A stretch of 53,608 bases of DNA. Origin: Streptomyces sp. NRRL S-337. Lineage in GTDB: Bacteria; Actinomycetota; Actinomycetes; Streptomycetales; Streptomycetaceae. Made by a program: the position numbers and the translations under genes. The first letter of the stretch is position 1. Every line of letters starts with the position of its first letter. The notes below the pieces were generated by a model, which did no database searches, had not been told where the DNA came from, and worked only from the letters and a program-made list of their open reading frames with translations. This document shows positions 1 through 8,175 of the stretch, one piece after another. The stretch lies in assembly GCF_000720175.1 (NCBI RefSeq), contig NZ_JOIX01000050.1:1-53608 (forward strand), read 5' to 3'.

Positions 1-49
1 ACGAGATAGGAGTCCGTCTCGTGGGCTCGGAGATGTGTATAAGAGACAG
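1..49 (+). other. Illumina Nextera adapter left on contig end
   Basis: Synthetic, not genomic. Bases 1-7 match the end of the P7 primer, 8-15 (AGGAGTCC) match the adapter orientation of Nextera index N705, and 16-49 match the Nextera read-2 adapter, ending in the 19-base Tn5 mosaic end at 31-49. Genome begins at about base 50. Translating through it produces the artefactual peptide MGSEMCIRDS and a false N-terminal extension of the first gene. Confidence 0.98.
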
Positions 50-95
50 CCCCAGTGCCCGCCCCCCACGCCACCACCCACGTGAGGAGTTCCGC

Positions 96-1316
96 ATGAC
101 CGAACCCAGCGCACCCGCCTCCGGCCCGGACGAAACGAGCGCATCCGATTCCGGCACCATCGCCGCATCCGGCAGCGGCGCCGGAATCCCCCGGAAGTCG
201 GCGCTCAGCCGGCGCGGCTTCATGACCGCCTCCGCGATGGCCGCCGCCTCGGCCGCCTTCCTCGGGGCCGGTGCCGGGCGCGCCGCCGCCGCCACGTACA
301 ACGGGACGACGTATACCGTCCCCGGCGAGTGGGCTCCGCACGCGGGCTGCCTCATGGCCTTCCCGTGGGACGCCAGTGACAACTGGGGTGAGAAGCTTCC
401 GGCGGTGCAGAACGAGGTCGCCAATGTGGCCCGCGCGATCGCTCAGTTCGAGCCGGTCACCATGGTGGCGAACACCGGCACGGCCGATTTCGTGCGGCAG
501 CAGGTCGGCCCGACCGTCACCGTCATCGAATACCCCATCAACGACTGCTGGCCGCGCGACAACGGCCCCATCTTCGGCGTCGACCGCAGCGGACGGAAGC
601 TCCTCGGCCTCGACTTCGGCTTCAACGGCTGGGGCAACAAGTTCCCGTACGACAAGGACGACAACCTCCCGATAGGCGTCTGCGACCACCTGGGGGTCCC
701 GCGGCTGCCCGTCGACATGATCTTCGAGGGCGGTGCGCTCCTCCAGGACGGCCAGGGCACGATCATCGGCACCGAGGAGTGTCTGCTCAACCCGAACCGC
801 AACCCGGACCTGACCAAGGCCCAGATCGAGGCGAAACTGCTCGACGCCTATCAGGCGACCAAGATGATCTGGCTGCCGTACGGGATGTACGGGGACACCG
901 TCACCAACGGCCATGTCGACCTCGTCGCCGCCTACGCCGGTCCGGCCCGCCTGCTGATCAATCTGCCGTCCGACACCGGGGACCCCAACTACGCGCGGCT
1001 GGCCGAGAACAAGAGCGTGCTGCAGGCCAGCACGGACGCCCAGGGCCGTCACTTCACCCTGACCGAGATGAACCAACTGCCCACCTTCACCGTGGGCACG
1101 GACGAGGTGATCACCTTCAGCTACACCAACTACTACCCGACGGCCACCGGCGTCGTGGTCCCGACGACGGACATCGCGGCGTCCGACACGGCGGCCCTGG
1201 CCACCCTCCAGTCCCTCTTCCCCACCAAGCGGATCGTGGGCGTCTCCGCCCGTACCCTCGCCTGGGGCGGCGGCGGGGTGCACTGCATCACCCAGCAGAT
1301 CCCGCGGACGGGCTGA
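96..1316 (+). CDS. Tat-exported agmatine deiminase / PAD-family protein
   Basis: 406 aa, porphyromonas-type peptidylarginine deiminase / agmatine deiminase family. Family members hydrolyse a guanidino group, for example agmatine to N-carbamoylputrescine. Visible landmarks are WPRDNGP near residue 150, an EGG motif near 210, NGHVDL near 271 and GGGGVHCITQQ with the presumed catalytic Cys397. A twin-arginine signal (SRRGFM, residues 38-43) precedes a hydrophobic Ala-rich stretch, so export is predicted, unlike cytoplasmic AguA; the 37-residue low-complexity lead before it is long. ATG 96 is chosen because GAGGAG sits at 84-89; the upstream frame is adapter. The substrate (free agmatine or peptidyl-arginine) cannot be read from sequence. 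Confidence 0.88.
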   Translation: MTEPSAPASGPDETSASDSGTIAASGSGAGIPRKSALSRRGFMTASAMAAASAAFLGAGAGRAAAATYNGTTYTVPGEWAPHAGCLMAFPWDASDNWGEKLPAVQNEVANVARAIAQFEPVTMVANTGTADFVRQQVGPTVTVIEYPINDCWPRDNGPIFGVDRSGRKLLGLDFGFNGWGNKFPYDKDDNLPIGVCDHLGVPRLPVDMIFEGGALLQDGQGTIIGTEECLLNPNRNPDLTKAQIEAKLLDAYQATKMIWLPYGMYGDTVTNGHVDLVAAYAGPARLLINLPSDTGDPNYARLAENKSVLQASTDAQGRHFTLTEMNQLPTFTVGTDEVITFSYTNYYPTATGVVVPTTDIAASDTAALATLQSLFPTKRIVGVSARTLAWGGGGVHCITQQIPRTG

Positions 1317-1352
1317 GCCGATTCCCTGAGCCGGTTCCCTGCGCCGATTCAG
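1314..1352. repeat. 13-bp tandem repeat x3 spanning a stop codon
   Basis: Three adjacent 13-bp units (1314-1326, 1327-1339, 1340-1352) with consensus TGAGCCGATTCCC. The first unit begins with the TGA stop of the deiminase gene. Unit 2 has one mismatch to unit 1; unit 3 is more diverged. Confidence 0.75.
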
Positions 1353-1373
1353 CGAACGGGTCGCCGCACGGAC

Positions 1374-1407
1374 TGTGCCGCGCCCGCCCTCGGGCGGGTG
1401 CGGCGCA
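1374..1407 (+). terminator. Hairpin terminator after the deiminase gene
   Basis: Arms TGTGCCGCGCCCGCCC (1374-1389) and GGGCGGGTGCGGCGCA (1392-1407) pair over 16 positions with two G-U pairs and a 2-nt loop. No U tract follows, as is usual in high-GC actinobacteria. It separates the deiminase from the next gene. Confidence 0.6.
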
Positions 1408-1465
1408 GGCCGCTGCCGTCACCGGCCGTCCCGCCGGCACGGGAACGGAATGCTAAATATGGGAC

Positions 1466-4330
1466 ATGAGGGAAAATTTCCGGCGAGACGGTGACGGGTC
1501 GCAGGGCTCGTCGCCGTCCGTCGGGGGCCGCCTCCGGGCGCTGGTGACGGCGCACAGTGTGGCGGGCCAGGTGTTCGTGGTGCAGCTCGCCCTCGTGCTG
1601 CTGTTGATCGTCGCCGCTGTCGTGGCGCTGGTCTTCCAGGCCCAGAGTTCGGTGATGGACGACGCCCGGCAGCTTTCGCTCGTCGGGGCGGAGGGCTTCG
1701 CGCACGCGCCCGGCACCCTCGCCGCCATGAAGTCCGCGGATCCGAGCGCGGTGCTGCAGCCCCAGGCGGAGGCGACCCGGAAGGCGACCGGGGTCGACTA
1801 CATCGTGGCGTTCCGGCCCGACGGGGTCCGCTGGACGCATCCCGATCCGCGGCTGATCGGGAAACGGGTGGCCGGGCCCGGCTTCCGGGAGGCGCTGAAG
1901 GGCAGGATGCTGACCGACACCTTCACGTCCGCCCTGGGGACCGCCGTGGCCACCGTGGTGCCCGTCAAGGACAAGGACGGATCGGTGGTGGGGCTGGTGT
2001 CCGTGGGAATCCGGGCCGAGCGGGCGAACCAGCGGGTGGAGCACCAACTGCCGCTGCTGCTCGGGTCCGCCGCGGGCGCGCTGCTGCTGGTCAGCGGCGG
2101 GGCAGTGCTGGTCAACCGCCGTTTGCGGCGGCAGACGCACGGGCTGGACCCGGCCGAGATGCGGCGGATGTACGACCACCACGACGCGGTGCTGCACGCC
2201 GTACGGGAGGGCGTGCTCATCATCGGCAGTGACGGGCGGCTGGTGCTGGCCAACGACGAGGCGCGGCGGCTGCTCGACCTGCCCGAGGACGCGGAACAGG
2301 AACGGTGGCCGGTCGCGGAGCTGGGGCTGGAGCCACGGCTCGGCGCCCTGCTGGCGTCCGGCCGGGAAGCCACCGACGAGGTGTATCTGGCGGGCGACCG
2401 GCTGCTCGCGGTCAACGTCCGGCCGACCGCGCCGTTCGGCGGTCCGGCCGGGTTGGCGGTGACCCTGCGGGACACCACCGAACTGCGGGTGCTGGCCGGC
2501 CGGGCCGAGGTGGCCCAGGAGCGGCTGAAGCTGATCTACGACGCGGGGCTGCGGATCGGGACGACGCTGGACGTCGGGCGGACCGCGGCGGAGCTGGCCG
2601 ATGTGGCGGTGCCGCGGTTCGCCGACGTGGTCACCGTCGAGCTGCTGGAGCCGGTGCTGCGCGGCGACGAGCCGGAGGCCGCGCTGAACACCGAGCTGCG
2701 GCGGATGGCGGTCCGGGGCGTGCCGGAGGGCTCGGCGATCTACCGGGTCGGGGAGGTGCTGCGGTTCGTGCCCGGTACGCCCATGGCGACGAGCCTGGAG
2801 AGCCGCCGGACCGTGCTGGTGCCCGATCTGCGCCGGTCGGAGGAGTGGCGGCGGCAGGACCTGGAGGCCGCCCAGCGGGTGCTGGACGCCCGGATCAGCT
2901 CGCTGATCAGCGTGCCGCTGCAGGCCCGGGGCGTGGTGCTGGGCGTGGCCAGTTTCTGGCGCTCGGACCGGTCCGACGACTTCGAGGACGAGGACCTGAC
3001 CTTCGCCGAGGAGCTGGCCGCGCGGGCCGCGATCTCCATCGACAACGCCCGCCGCTACACCCGCGAGCACACCACCGCCGTCACCCTTCAGCGCAGCCTG
3101 CTCCCGCAGGCCCTCCCCGAGCAGTCCGCGCTGGAGGTGGCGCACCGCTACCTGCCCGCGCAGGCGGGGGTGGGCGGCGACTGGTTCGACGTGATCCCGC
3201 TGCCGGGCACTCGGGTCGCGCTGGTCGTCGGCGATGTCGTCGGGCACGGGCTGCACGCCGCCGCGACCATGGGCCGGCTGCGCACCGCCGTGCACAACTT
3301 CTCCGCGCTCGACCTGCCGCCCGACGAGCTGCTCAACCATCTGGACGAGCTGGTCAGTCATATCGACACGGACGAGGCCCGGGCGGCGGGCCGGCGGCCC
3401 GGGGGCACGGACGGCGACGCGGTGGCCTGGCCGGGCATCGGCAGCGATACGGAAGGGGGACGGTCCGACGGTGGCCGGACCGGGATCACCGGCGCCACCT
3501 GTCTGTACGCCATCTACGACCCGGTGGCCGGCCGGGCGACGGTGGCCCGGGCCGGGCACCCGGGCCCGGCGCTGGTTCACCCGGACGGGTCCGTCACGTT
3601 CCCCGAGGTTCCGGTCTCCCCGCCGCTGGGGCTGGGCGCGAGCGTGCCCGTGGAGACCGCCGAGCTGACGCTGGCCGAGGGTTCGCGGCTGGTGCTGTAC
3701 ACCGACGGGCTGGTGGAGGACCGCGACCGCGACATCGACACGGGGCTGGCGATGCTGCACAGCGCCCTGGCGTCCGGTGGGCGGCGCGACCCGGACGGGA
3801 TCTGTGCGGCGGTCCTCGACGCGATGCTGCCCGAGCACCCCAGCGACGACATCGCCCTGCTGGTGGCCCGTACGCAGCTGCTGGGTCCGTCCCGGGTGGC
3901 CGAATGGGACGTGCCCTCCGACCCGGCCGCCGTGGCACCGATCCGGGCCGCCTGCATGCGGCAGCTGGAGTCGTGGGGGCTGGCAGCGATCGAGTTCACC
4001 ACCGAGCTGATCCTCAGTGAGCTGATCACCAACGCCATCCGGTACGGCGCCCAGCCCATCCAGGTGCGGCTGCTGCACGACCGCACGCTGATCTGCGAGG
4101 TCTCCGACGGGACCAGCGCCTCGCCGCACCTGCGCCGGGCCGCCACCACCGACGAGGGCGGCCGCGGGCTGTTCCTCGTCGCCCAGTTCGCCCAGCGCTG
4201 GGGCACCCGCTACACCCCGGGCGGCAAGGTCATCTGGACCGAGCAGTCGCTCGACGACGGGCAGCGGGAGGGCGGCCCGGACTCGGCCGAGGACATCCTC
4301 GACCAGTGGGACGACGTACCGGCGCTGTGA
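1466..4330 (+). CDS. Membrane sensor PP2C (SpoIIE) phosphatase with kinase-like ATPase
   Basis: 954 aa multidomain signalling protein. Order: TM helix (about 28-50), extracytoplasmic sCache-type sensor (about 55-190), second TM (about 195-215), PAS (about 235-340), GAF (about 360-530), SpoIIE/PP2C phosphatase (about 540-795, with GGDWFDV near 570, GDVVGHGLHAA near 588 and a terminal SDDIALLVAR), then an RsbW-type HATPase (about 810-935, with ELILSELITNAIRYG and GRGLFLVAQF). Such proteins typically dephosphorylate anti-anti-sigma factors, and the ATPase domain may act as an anti-sigma kinase, so both opposing activities could sit in one chain. No sigma factor or anti-anti-sigma gene is adjacent. 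The ribosome site before ATG 1466 is weak, but nearby alternative ATGs close quickly. Confidence 0.9.
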   Translation: MRENFRRDGDGSQGSSPSVGGRLRALVTAHSVAGQVFVVQLALVLLLIVAAVVALVFQAQSSVMDDARQLSLVGAEGFAHAPGTLAAMKSADPSAVLQPQAEATRKATGVDYIVAFRPDGVRWTHPDPRLIGKRVAGPGFREALKGRMLTDTFTSALGTAVATVVPVKDKDGSVVGLVSVGIRAERANQRVEHQLPLLLGSAAGALLLVSGGAVLVNRRLRRQTHGLDPAEMRRMYDHHDAVLHAVREGVLIIGSDGRLVLANDEARRLLDLPEDAEQERWPVAELGLEPRLGALLASGREATDEVYLAGDRLLAVNVRPTAPFGGPAGLAVTLRDTTELRVLAGRAEVAQERLKLIYDAGLRIGTTLDVGRTAAELADVAVPRFADVVTVELLEPVLRGDEPEAALNTELRRMAVRGVPEGSAIYRVGEVLRFVPGTPMATSLESRRTVLVPDLRRSEEWRRQDLEAAQRVLDARISSLISVPLQARGVVLGVASFWRSDRSDDFEDEDLTFAEELAARAAISIDNARRYTREHTTAVTLQRSLLPQALPEQSALEVAHRYLPAQAGVGGDWFDVIPLPGTRVALVVGDVVGHGLHAAATMGRLRTAVHNFSALDLPPDELLNHLDELVSHIDTDEARAAGRRPGGTDGDAVAWPGIGSDTEGGRSDGGRTGITGATCLYAIYDPVAGRATVARAGHPGPALVHPDGSVTFPEVPVSPPLGLGASVPVETAELTLAEGSRLVLYTDGLVEDRDRDIDTGLAMLHSALASGGRRDPDGICAAVLDAMLPEHPSDDIALLVARTQLLGPSRVAEWDVPSDPAAVAPIRAACMRQLESWGLAAIEFTTELILSELITNAIRYGAQPIQVRLLHDRTLICEVSDGTSASPHLRRAATTDEGGRGLFLVAQFAQRWGTRYTPGGKVIWTEQSLDDGQREGGPDSAEDILDQWDDVPAL

Positions 4331-4387
4331 CTGTGGGGCCGCGTGCCCGGTCCTTCTTCGTTCGGCCGGACACCCGTCGTCGCTTGC

Positions 4388-4437
4388 GCGCCCGGATGCC
4401 CGCCGGTGGGCCGTGCCCGGATGCCCGTCCGTGGGCC
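4388..4437. repeat. 25-bp tandem repeat x2
   Basis: Units 4388-4412 and 4413-4437 match at 22 of 25 positions (each contains GCCCGGATGCCCG). They lie between the phosphatase stop and the DoxX gene. Confidence 0.75.
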
Positions 4438-4486
4438 CGTGGCTAAGCTCGGTCGGGGGGCCGACGACCCGATCAGGGAGGCTCCG

Positions 4487-4993
4487 ATGGTGCTGCTGCC
4501 CGACGTGCGTGATGTGGCCCCGCGGCTGGCCACCGGCGCGTTCATCCTCAATGCCGGGCTGACGATGCTGAAGGCCGACCAGGGCACCGCCGAGGGCGTG
4601 CACGGGATGGCCTGCACCGCGTATCCCTTCCTGCAGCGGATCCCCGCCGAGCGGTTCACCCGGCTGCTGGCGTATGCGGAGGTCGCGGTCGGCGGAGCAC
4701 TGCTGGCGCCGTTCGTGCCCACCCGGCTGGCCGGACTGGCGCTGACCGGGTTCTCCGGCGGGCTGGTCGGGATGTACCTGCGGACCCCGGGGATGCACGA
4801 GCCGGGCAGCCCGCGGCCGACCCAGGAAGGGCTTCCGCTGGCCAAGGACGTCTGGATGCTGGGAACCGGGCTGGGGTTGCTGGCCGCACCGGGCAAGCGG
4901 CGGCGCGCGGCACGGGGCCACCGGTGCGGGCCCGGCCACCGCCACTACGGCCACAAGGCGGCGCGCCGGCACGTCCGGTGCCGCTGCTGGTGA
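4487..4993 (+). CDS. DoxX-family membrane protein
   Basis: 168 aa with about four hydrophobic segments: LATGAFILNAGLTML near the start, LLAYAEVAVGGALLA, LAGLALTGFSGGLVG and WMLGTGLGLLAA. Arrangement and length fit DoxX/SURF4-like proteins of actinobacteria; biochemical role unknown. The frame is open further upstream, but ATG 4487 is preferred because AGGGAGG lies at 4475-4481. The C-terminal tail after the last helix is rich in Arg, His and Cys (five Cys in the last 50 residues or so), which is unusual and may be metal-binding or simply low-complexity. Confidence 0.75.
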   Translation: MVLLPDVRDVAPRLATGAFILNAGLTMLKADQGTAEGVHGMACTAYPFLQRIPAERFTRLLAYAEVAVGGALLAPFVPTRLAGLALTGFSGGLVGMYLRTPGMHEPGSPRPTQEGLPLAKDVWMLGTGLGLLAAPGKRRRAARGHRCGPGHRHYGHKAARRHVRCRCW

Positions 4994-5027
4994 GGGAAGG
5001 CGGGTGCCGGCGGGCCCGCGGCGCGGC

Positions 5028-5495
5028 CTACGGGTGCCGTCGTACGAGCCGCAGCGCGACGGCGCAGCCCGCGCCCGCGAGCGCGGCGAGCAGGAGGACC
5101 AGCAGGCCGGTCCGATCCGGTGACCGGAAGGCCAGGTCGGAGTGGCCGTTCAGCACGAAACCGTCGTAGAACAGTCAGGACACCAGGGCCACGGCCGGCC
5201 GCAGCACCGGCCGGGCCGGCACGGCGGCGAGCAGTGTCAGCAGCGCGAGGAGGGCGAGCGCGACCGCCGGGTGGGCGCCGCCGCCGGCCAGCAGCAGGAC
5301 GGTCACCAGGAGCGCCGCGGCGACGGCACCGAGCGGCAGGGCGAGTTCGGCCCCGAGGGTGCGGTCCGGCGGGGCCCGGTGCAGGCGGGGCGGACGGGGC
5401 GGCGCCGCGGTGCGCGGGCGGGGGCGTGTGGGGCCGCGGGTGGACTGCGGGAGGTGCGGGCGGCCCCAGGACGTCGGGGGATGCAGGGTGACCAC
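5028..5495 (-). pseudogene. Small membrane protein gene interrupted by TGA
   Basis: Reading from GTG 5495 (preceded by AGGAGGGG on the minus strand) gives a Pro/Arg-rich N-terminus and two hydrophobic segments (LPLGAVAAALLVTVLLLAGG; ALALLALLTLLAAVPA), then TGA at 5177-5175 (codon 107). The same frame continues with LFYDGFVLNGHSDLAFR and another hydrophobic segment to TAG at 5030-5028. The continuation looks like the end of one membrane protein of about 155 aa, and a Trp codon (TGG) at the TGA would restore it. It resembles small actinobacterial membrane proteins with a W-L-F-x-D-G-F motif; function unknown. Either a real nonsense mutation or a base-call error. Confidence 0.65.
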
Positions 5496-5740
5496 AAGAA
5501 CCCCTCCTGCCGTCGGAACTCCTGCCAGCGTGCGCGTCACGGCAGGCACGCGGCCGCCGTGCGGGGTGCCTTGACACCGTGTGTACGGGCGGCGGCGGCA
5601 TCTTGACGCGATCCTGACGCCGGGTTGGCGCACGGAGCGGGCAGAAGTGGCCAGGGTGGCAGAAACGGGCGGTGTCAGGTGATGCATACTCGCTCCTCGT
5701 TGCCCGAACCGACGACCGATGAACGGCAGGACGAACCCGC

Positions 5741-7723
5741 ATGAGCACGCGTACCGAGGCCGAGGCCGAGCCCCCGCCTGCCGCCCCGGCCGTACCCGGC
5801 CAACGGTGGCGCGGCTGGCTGCTGGACGGACTGAGCAGCCATGCCGCCCGTCACCCCGGGCCGCACGGCACGCCGCCGGCCGAGCACAAGGGGCACCACT
5901 GGTGGCGCGTCATGTGCCTCACGGGCGTCGACTACTTCTCGACGCTGGGCTATCAGCCGGGTATCGCCGCGCTGGCGGCCGGGCTGCTCTCGCCGTTCGC
6001 CACCCTCGTGCTGATCGCGCTGACCCTGCTCGGTGCCCTGCCGGTGTACCGCAGGGTGGCCAAGGAAAGCCCGAACGGCGAGGGTTCGATCGCCATGCTG
6101 GAGCGGCTGCTGCCCTGGTGGGCGGGGAAGCTGCTGGTGCTGGTGCTGCTGGGGTTCGCCGCCACGGACTTCGTCATCACCATGACGCTGTCGGCCGCCG
6201 ACGCCTCGGCGCACGTGGTGGAGAACCCGTTCGCGCCGCCGGTGTTGCACGGCGCCAACCTGTGGATCACCTTGCTGCTGCTGGCCGCGCTGGGCGCGGT
6301 GTTCCTCAAGGGCTTCCGCGAGGCGATCGGCATCGCCGTCGGGCTCGTCGGGCTGTACCTGACGCTGAACGTCGTCGTGCTGGGCACCGCGGCCTGGCAC
6401 GTGCTGGCGCACCCGGTGGTGGTCGGTGACTGGTGGGGCGCGATGACCGCCGAGCACTCCTCACCGCTGGCGATCGTCGGAGTGGCGCTGCTGGTCTTCC
6501 CGAAGCTGGCGCTGGGCATGTCCGGCTTCGAGACCGGTGTGGCGGTGATGCCGCAGATCCGCGGTGAGGCCACCGACACCGCGGCCAAGCCGGCCGGCCG
6601 GATCCGCGGCACCCGCCGGCTGCTGACCACCGCGGCGCTGATCATGAGCGGCTTCCTGCTGCTGTCGAGCCTGGCCACCACCCTGCTGATCCCGCAGAAG
6701 GAGTTCGAGGCCGGCGGTTCGGCGAACGGCCGCGCGCTGGCCTATCTGGCGCACCGGTACCTGGGCGAGGCGTTCGGCACGGTCTACGACATCTCCACCA
6801 TCGCCATCCTCTGGTTCGCCGGTGCCTCGGCGATGGCCGGGCTGCTCAATCTCGTACCGCGCTATCTGCCGCGCTACGGTATGGCCCCGGAGTGGGCCCG
6901 GGCGGTGCGCCCGCTGGTGCTGATCTTCCTGGCCATCGCCTTCGGCATCACCGTCGTCTTCAACGCCAGCGTCGACGAACAGAGCGGGGCGTACGCGACG
7001 GGTGTGCTGGTGCTGATGCTGTCGGCGTCGTTCGCCTCCACCGTCGCGGCCCGGCACCGGCGGCACCGGGCGGCCGCCGTCGGCTTCGGCGCGATCACCC
7101 TGGTCTTCGGCTACACCCTGGTCACCAATGTGATCGAGCGGCCGGACGGTCTGAAGATCGCGTTGCTGTTCATCCTCGGGATGCTGCTGACCTCGTTCGC
7201 GTCCCGGGTGCACCGCGCCTTCGAACTCCGCGCCGTACAGGTCGACTTCGACGAGACCGCGAGCCGGCTGATCGACACGGCGATCGCGGCCGGGCCGCTG
7301 CGGGTCATCGCGAACGAGCCGCAGGAGCGGGACGCCCAGGAGTACCGGCAGAAGGAGTACAGCCAGCGCGAGGAGACCCACATACCCGACGGGCGGCCGG
7401 TGCTGTTCCTGGAGGTGACGGTCACCGACTCCTCGGACTTCACCACGAACCTGCACGTGCGGGGCGCGGAGGAGTACGGCGCGCAGATCCTGCGGGTGGA
7501 GGGCGCCGGTGTGGCGAACACCATCGCCGCCGTGCTGATGCAGCTGCGCGAGCGCACCGGCCAGGTGCCGCACGCGTACTTCAACTGGACCGAGGGCCAT
7601 CCGCTGAGCCATCTGCTGCGGTTCCTGGTCTTCGGTGACGGTGAGGTCGCGCCGGTGACCCGCGAGGTCCTGCGCCGCGCCGAGCCGGACCCGCGCCGCC
7701 GTCCGCGCGTGCACGTGGGCTAG
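5741..7723 (+). CDS. APC-superfamily permease
   Basis: 660 aa: about 12 hydrophobic helices (residues about 60-485) followed by a soluble C-terminal domain of about 170 residues. The early signature [15 protein letters not shown] and the following [20 protein letters not shown] stretch fit APC amino-acid/cation transporters. The long cytosolic tail recalls KimA/KUP-type potassium transporters, so K+ or amino acids are both possible substrates; I cannot decide. ATG 5741 has AGGA about 10 nt upstream. Transcribed divergently from the broken membrane gene. Confidence 0.8.
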   Translation: MSTRTEAEAEPPPAAPAVPGQRWRGWLLDGLSSHAARHPGPHGTPPAEHKGHHWWRVMCLTGVDYFSTLGYQPGIAALAAGLLSPFATLVLIALTLLGALPVYRRVAKESPNGEGSIAMLERLLPWWAGKLLVLVLLGFAATDFVITMTLSAADASAHVVENPFAPPVLHGANLWITLLLLAALGAVFLKGFREAIGIAVGLVGLYLTLNVVVLGTAAWHVLAHPVVVGDWWGAMTAEHSSPLAIVGVALLVFPKLALGMSGFETGVAVMPQIRGEATDTAAKPAGRIRGTRRLLTTAALIMSGFLLLSSLATTLLIPQKEFEAGGSANGRALAYLAHRYLGEAFGTVYDISTIAILWFAGASAMAGLLNLVPRYLPRYGMAPEWARAVRPLVLIFLAIAFGITVVFNASVDEQSGAYATGVLVLMLSASFASTVAARHRRHRAAAVGFGAITLVFGYTLVTNVIERPDGLKIALLFILGMLLTSFASRVHRAFELRAVQVDFDETASRLIDTAIAAGPLRVIANEPQERDAQEYRQKEYSQREETHIPDGRPVLFLEVTVTDSSDFTTNLHVRGAEEYGAQILRVEGAGVANTIAAVLMQLRERTGQVPHAYFNWTEGHPLSHLLRFLVFGDGEVAPVTREVLRRAEPDPRRRPRVHVG

Positions 7724-7747
7724 CGGCCCACCGGCAGGAAAACCTCT

Positions 7748-7784
7748 GACGCCCGGCCCGCACGCACCGTGCGGGCCGGGCGTC
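7748..7784. terminator. Bidirectional hairpin terminator
   Basis: Perfect 16-bp stem: GACGCCCGGCCCGCAC (7748-7763) pairs with GTGCGGGCCGGGCGTC (7769-7784) across a 5-nt loop. It sits between the convergent permease and small membrane-protein genes and can serve both. Confidence 0.9.
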
Positions 7785-7800
7785 TCCCGTGGCGGCACCG

Positions 7801-8022
7801 TCAGCCGCGCCGGCCGAGGGCCTTCGCGCGGGTGTGGGACCAGCCGGTCAGCAGCAGGCCCACCGCGACGAGCAGTCCGTGCACGGCCAGCGTGCCGCCG
7901 AAACCGGCGCCGAGCCAGCCGAGCAGTCCGGTGTTCCCGTGGTCGACGAGCAGCCGGATCGCCCCCTGCGTGAACACCACCATCGTGGCCGCCCCGATGA
8001 TCTGCAGGATGTCGTACTTCAT
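7801..8022 (-). CDS. Small membrane protein (73 aa)
   Basis: 73 aa with two predicted helices (DILQIIGAATMVVFTQGAIRLL; FGGTLAVHGLLVAVGLLLTGW) and a basic C-terminus. The pattern fits small conserved actinobacterial membrane proteins of unknown function. It is divergent from the TetR regulator at 8176, with a dyad at 8078-8090 between them, so it is a likely target of that regulator (inference). A GAGGGGG run lies 12 nt before ATG 8022. Confidence 0.65.
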   Translation of the reverse strand: MKYDILQIIGAATMVVFTQGAIRLLVDHGNTGLLGWLGAGFGGTLAVHGLLVAVGLLLTGWSHTRAKALGRRG

Positions 8023-8077
8023 GGGTGTGCACGTCCCCCTCGTATGCGTGGTCCAGCAATTTCCGTCCCGCAGTGGG

Positions 8078-8090
8078 ACGTTACGAACGT
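8078..8090. promoter_or_regulatory. Candidate TetR operator
   Basis: Dyad ACGTT-ACG-AACGT in the 153-bp divergent gap between the small membrane protein and the TetR gene. An adjacent hairpin CGTCCC-GCAGT-GGGACG occupies 8064-8080. Position suits autoregulation; binding is inference. Confidence 0.4.
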
Positions 8091-8175
8091 ACCATTGGGA
8101 AATTGGCGAATCGCCTTGGAATTACAGCCGAATTCGCATTCCGTCACACATTTTCAGGTGCCGTGGAGGGGAATT

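Noticed and set aside
21..95. N-terminal extension of the deiminase from base 21
   Set aside because: It is translated adapter sequence; ATG 96 has a proper ribosome site.
1349..4972. 1207-codon open frame on the minus strand opposite the large phosphatase and DoxX genes
   Set aside because: Low-complexity Arg/Pro/Gln/His translation without domains; a shadow of strong third-position GC in the plus-strand genes.
5496..5740. c-di-AMP (ydaO-type) riboswitch upstream of the APC permease, suggested by KimA similarity
   Set aside because: No matching conserved core could be seen in the leader; TTGACA at 5571-5576 has no well-spaced -10.
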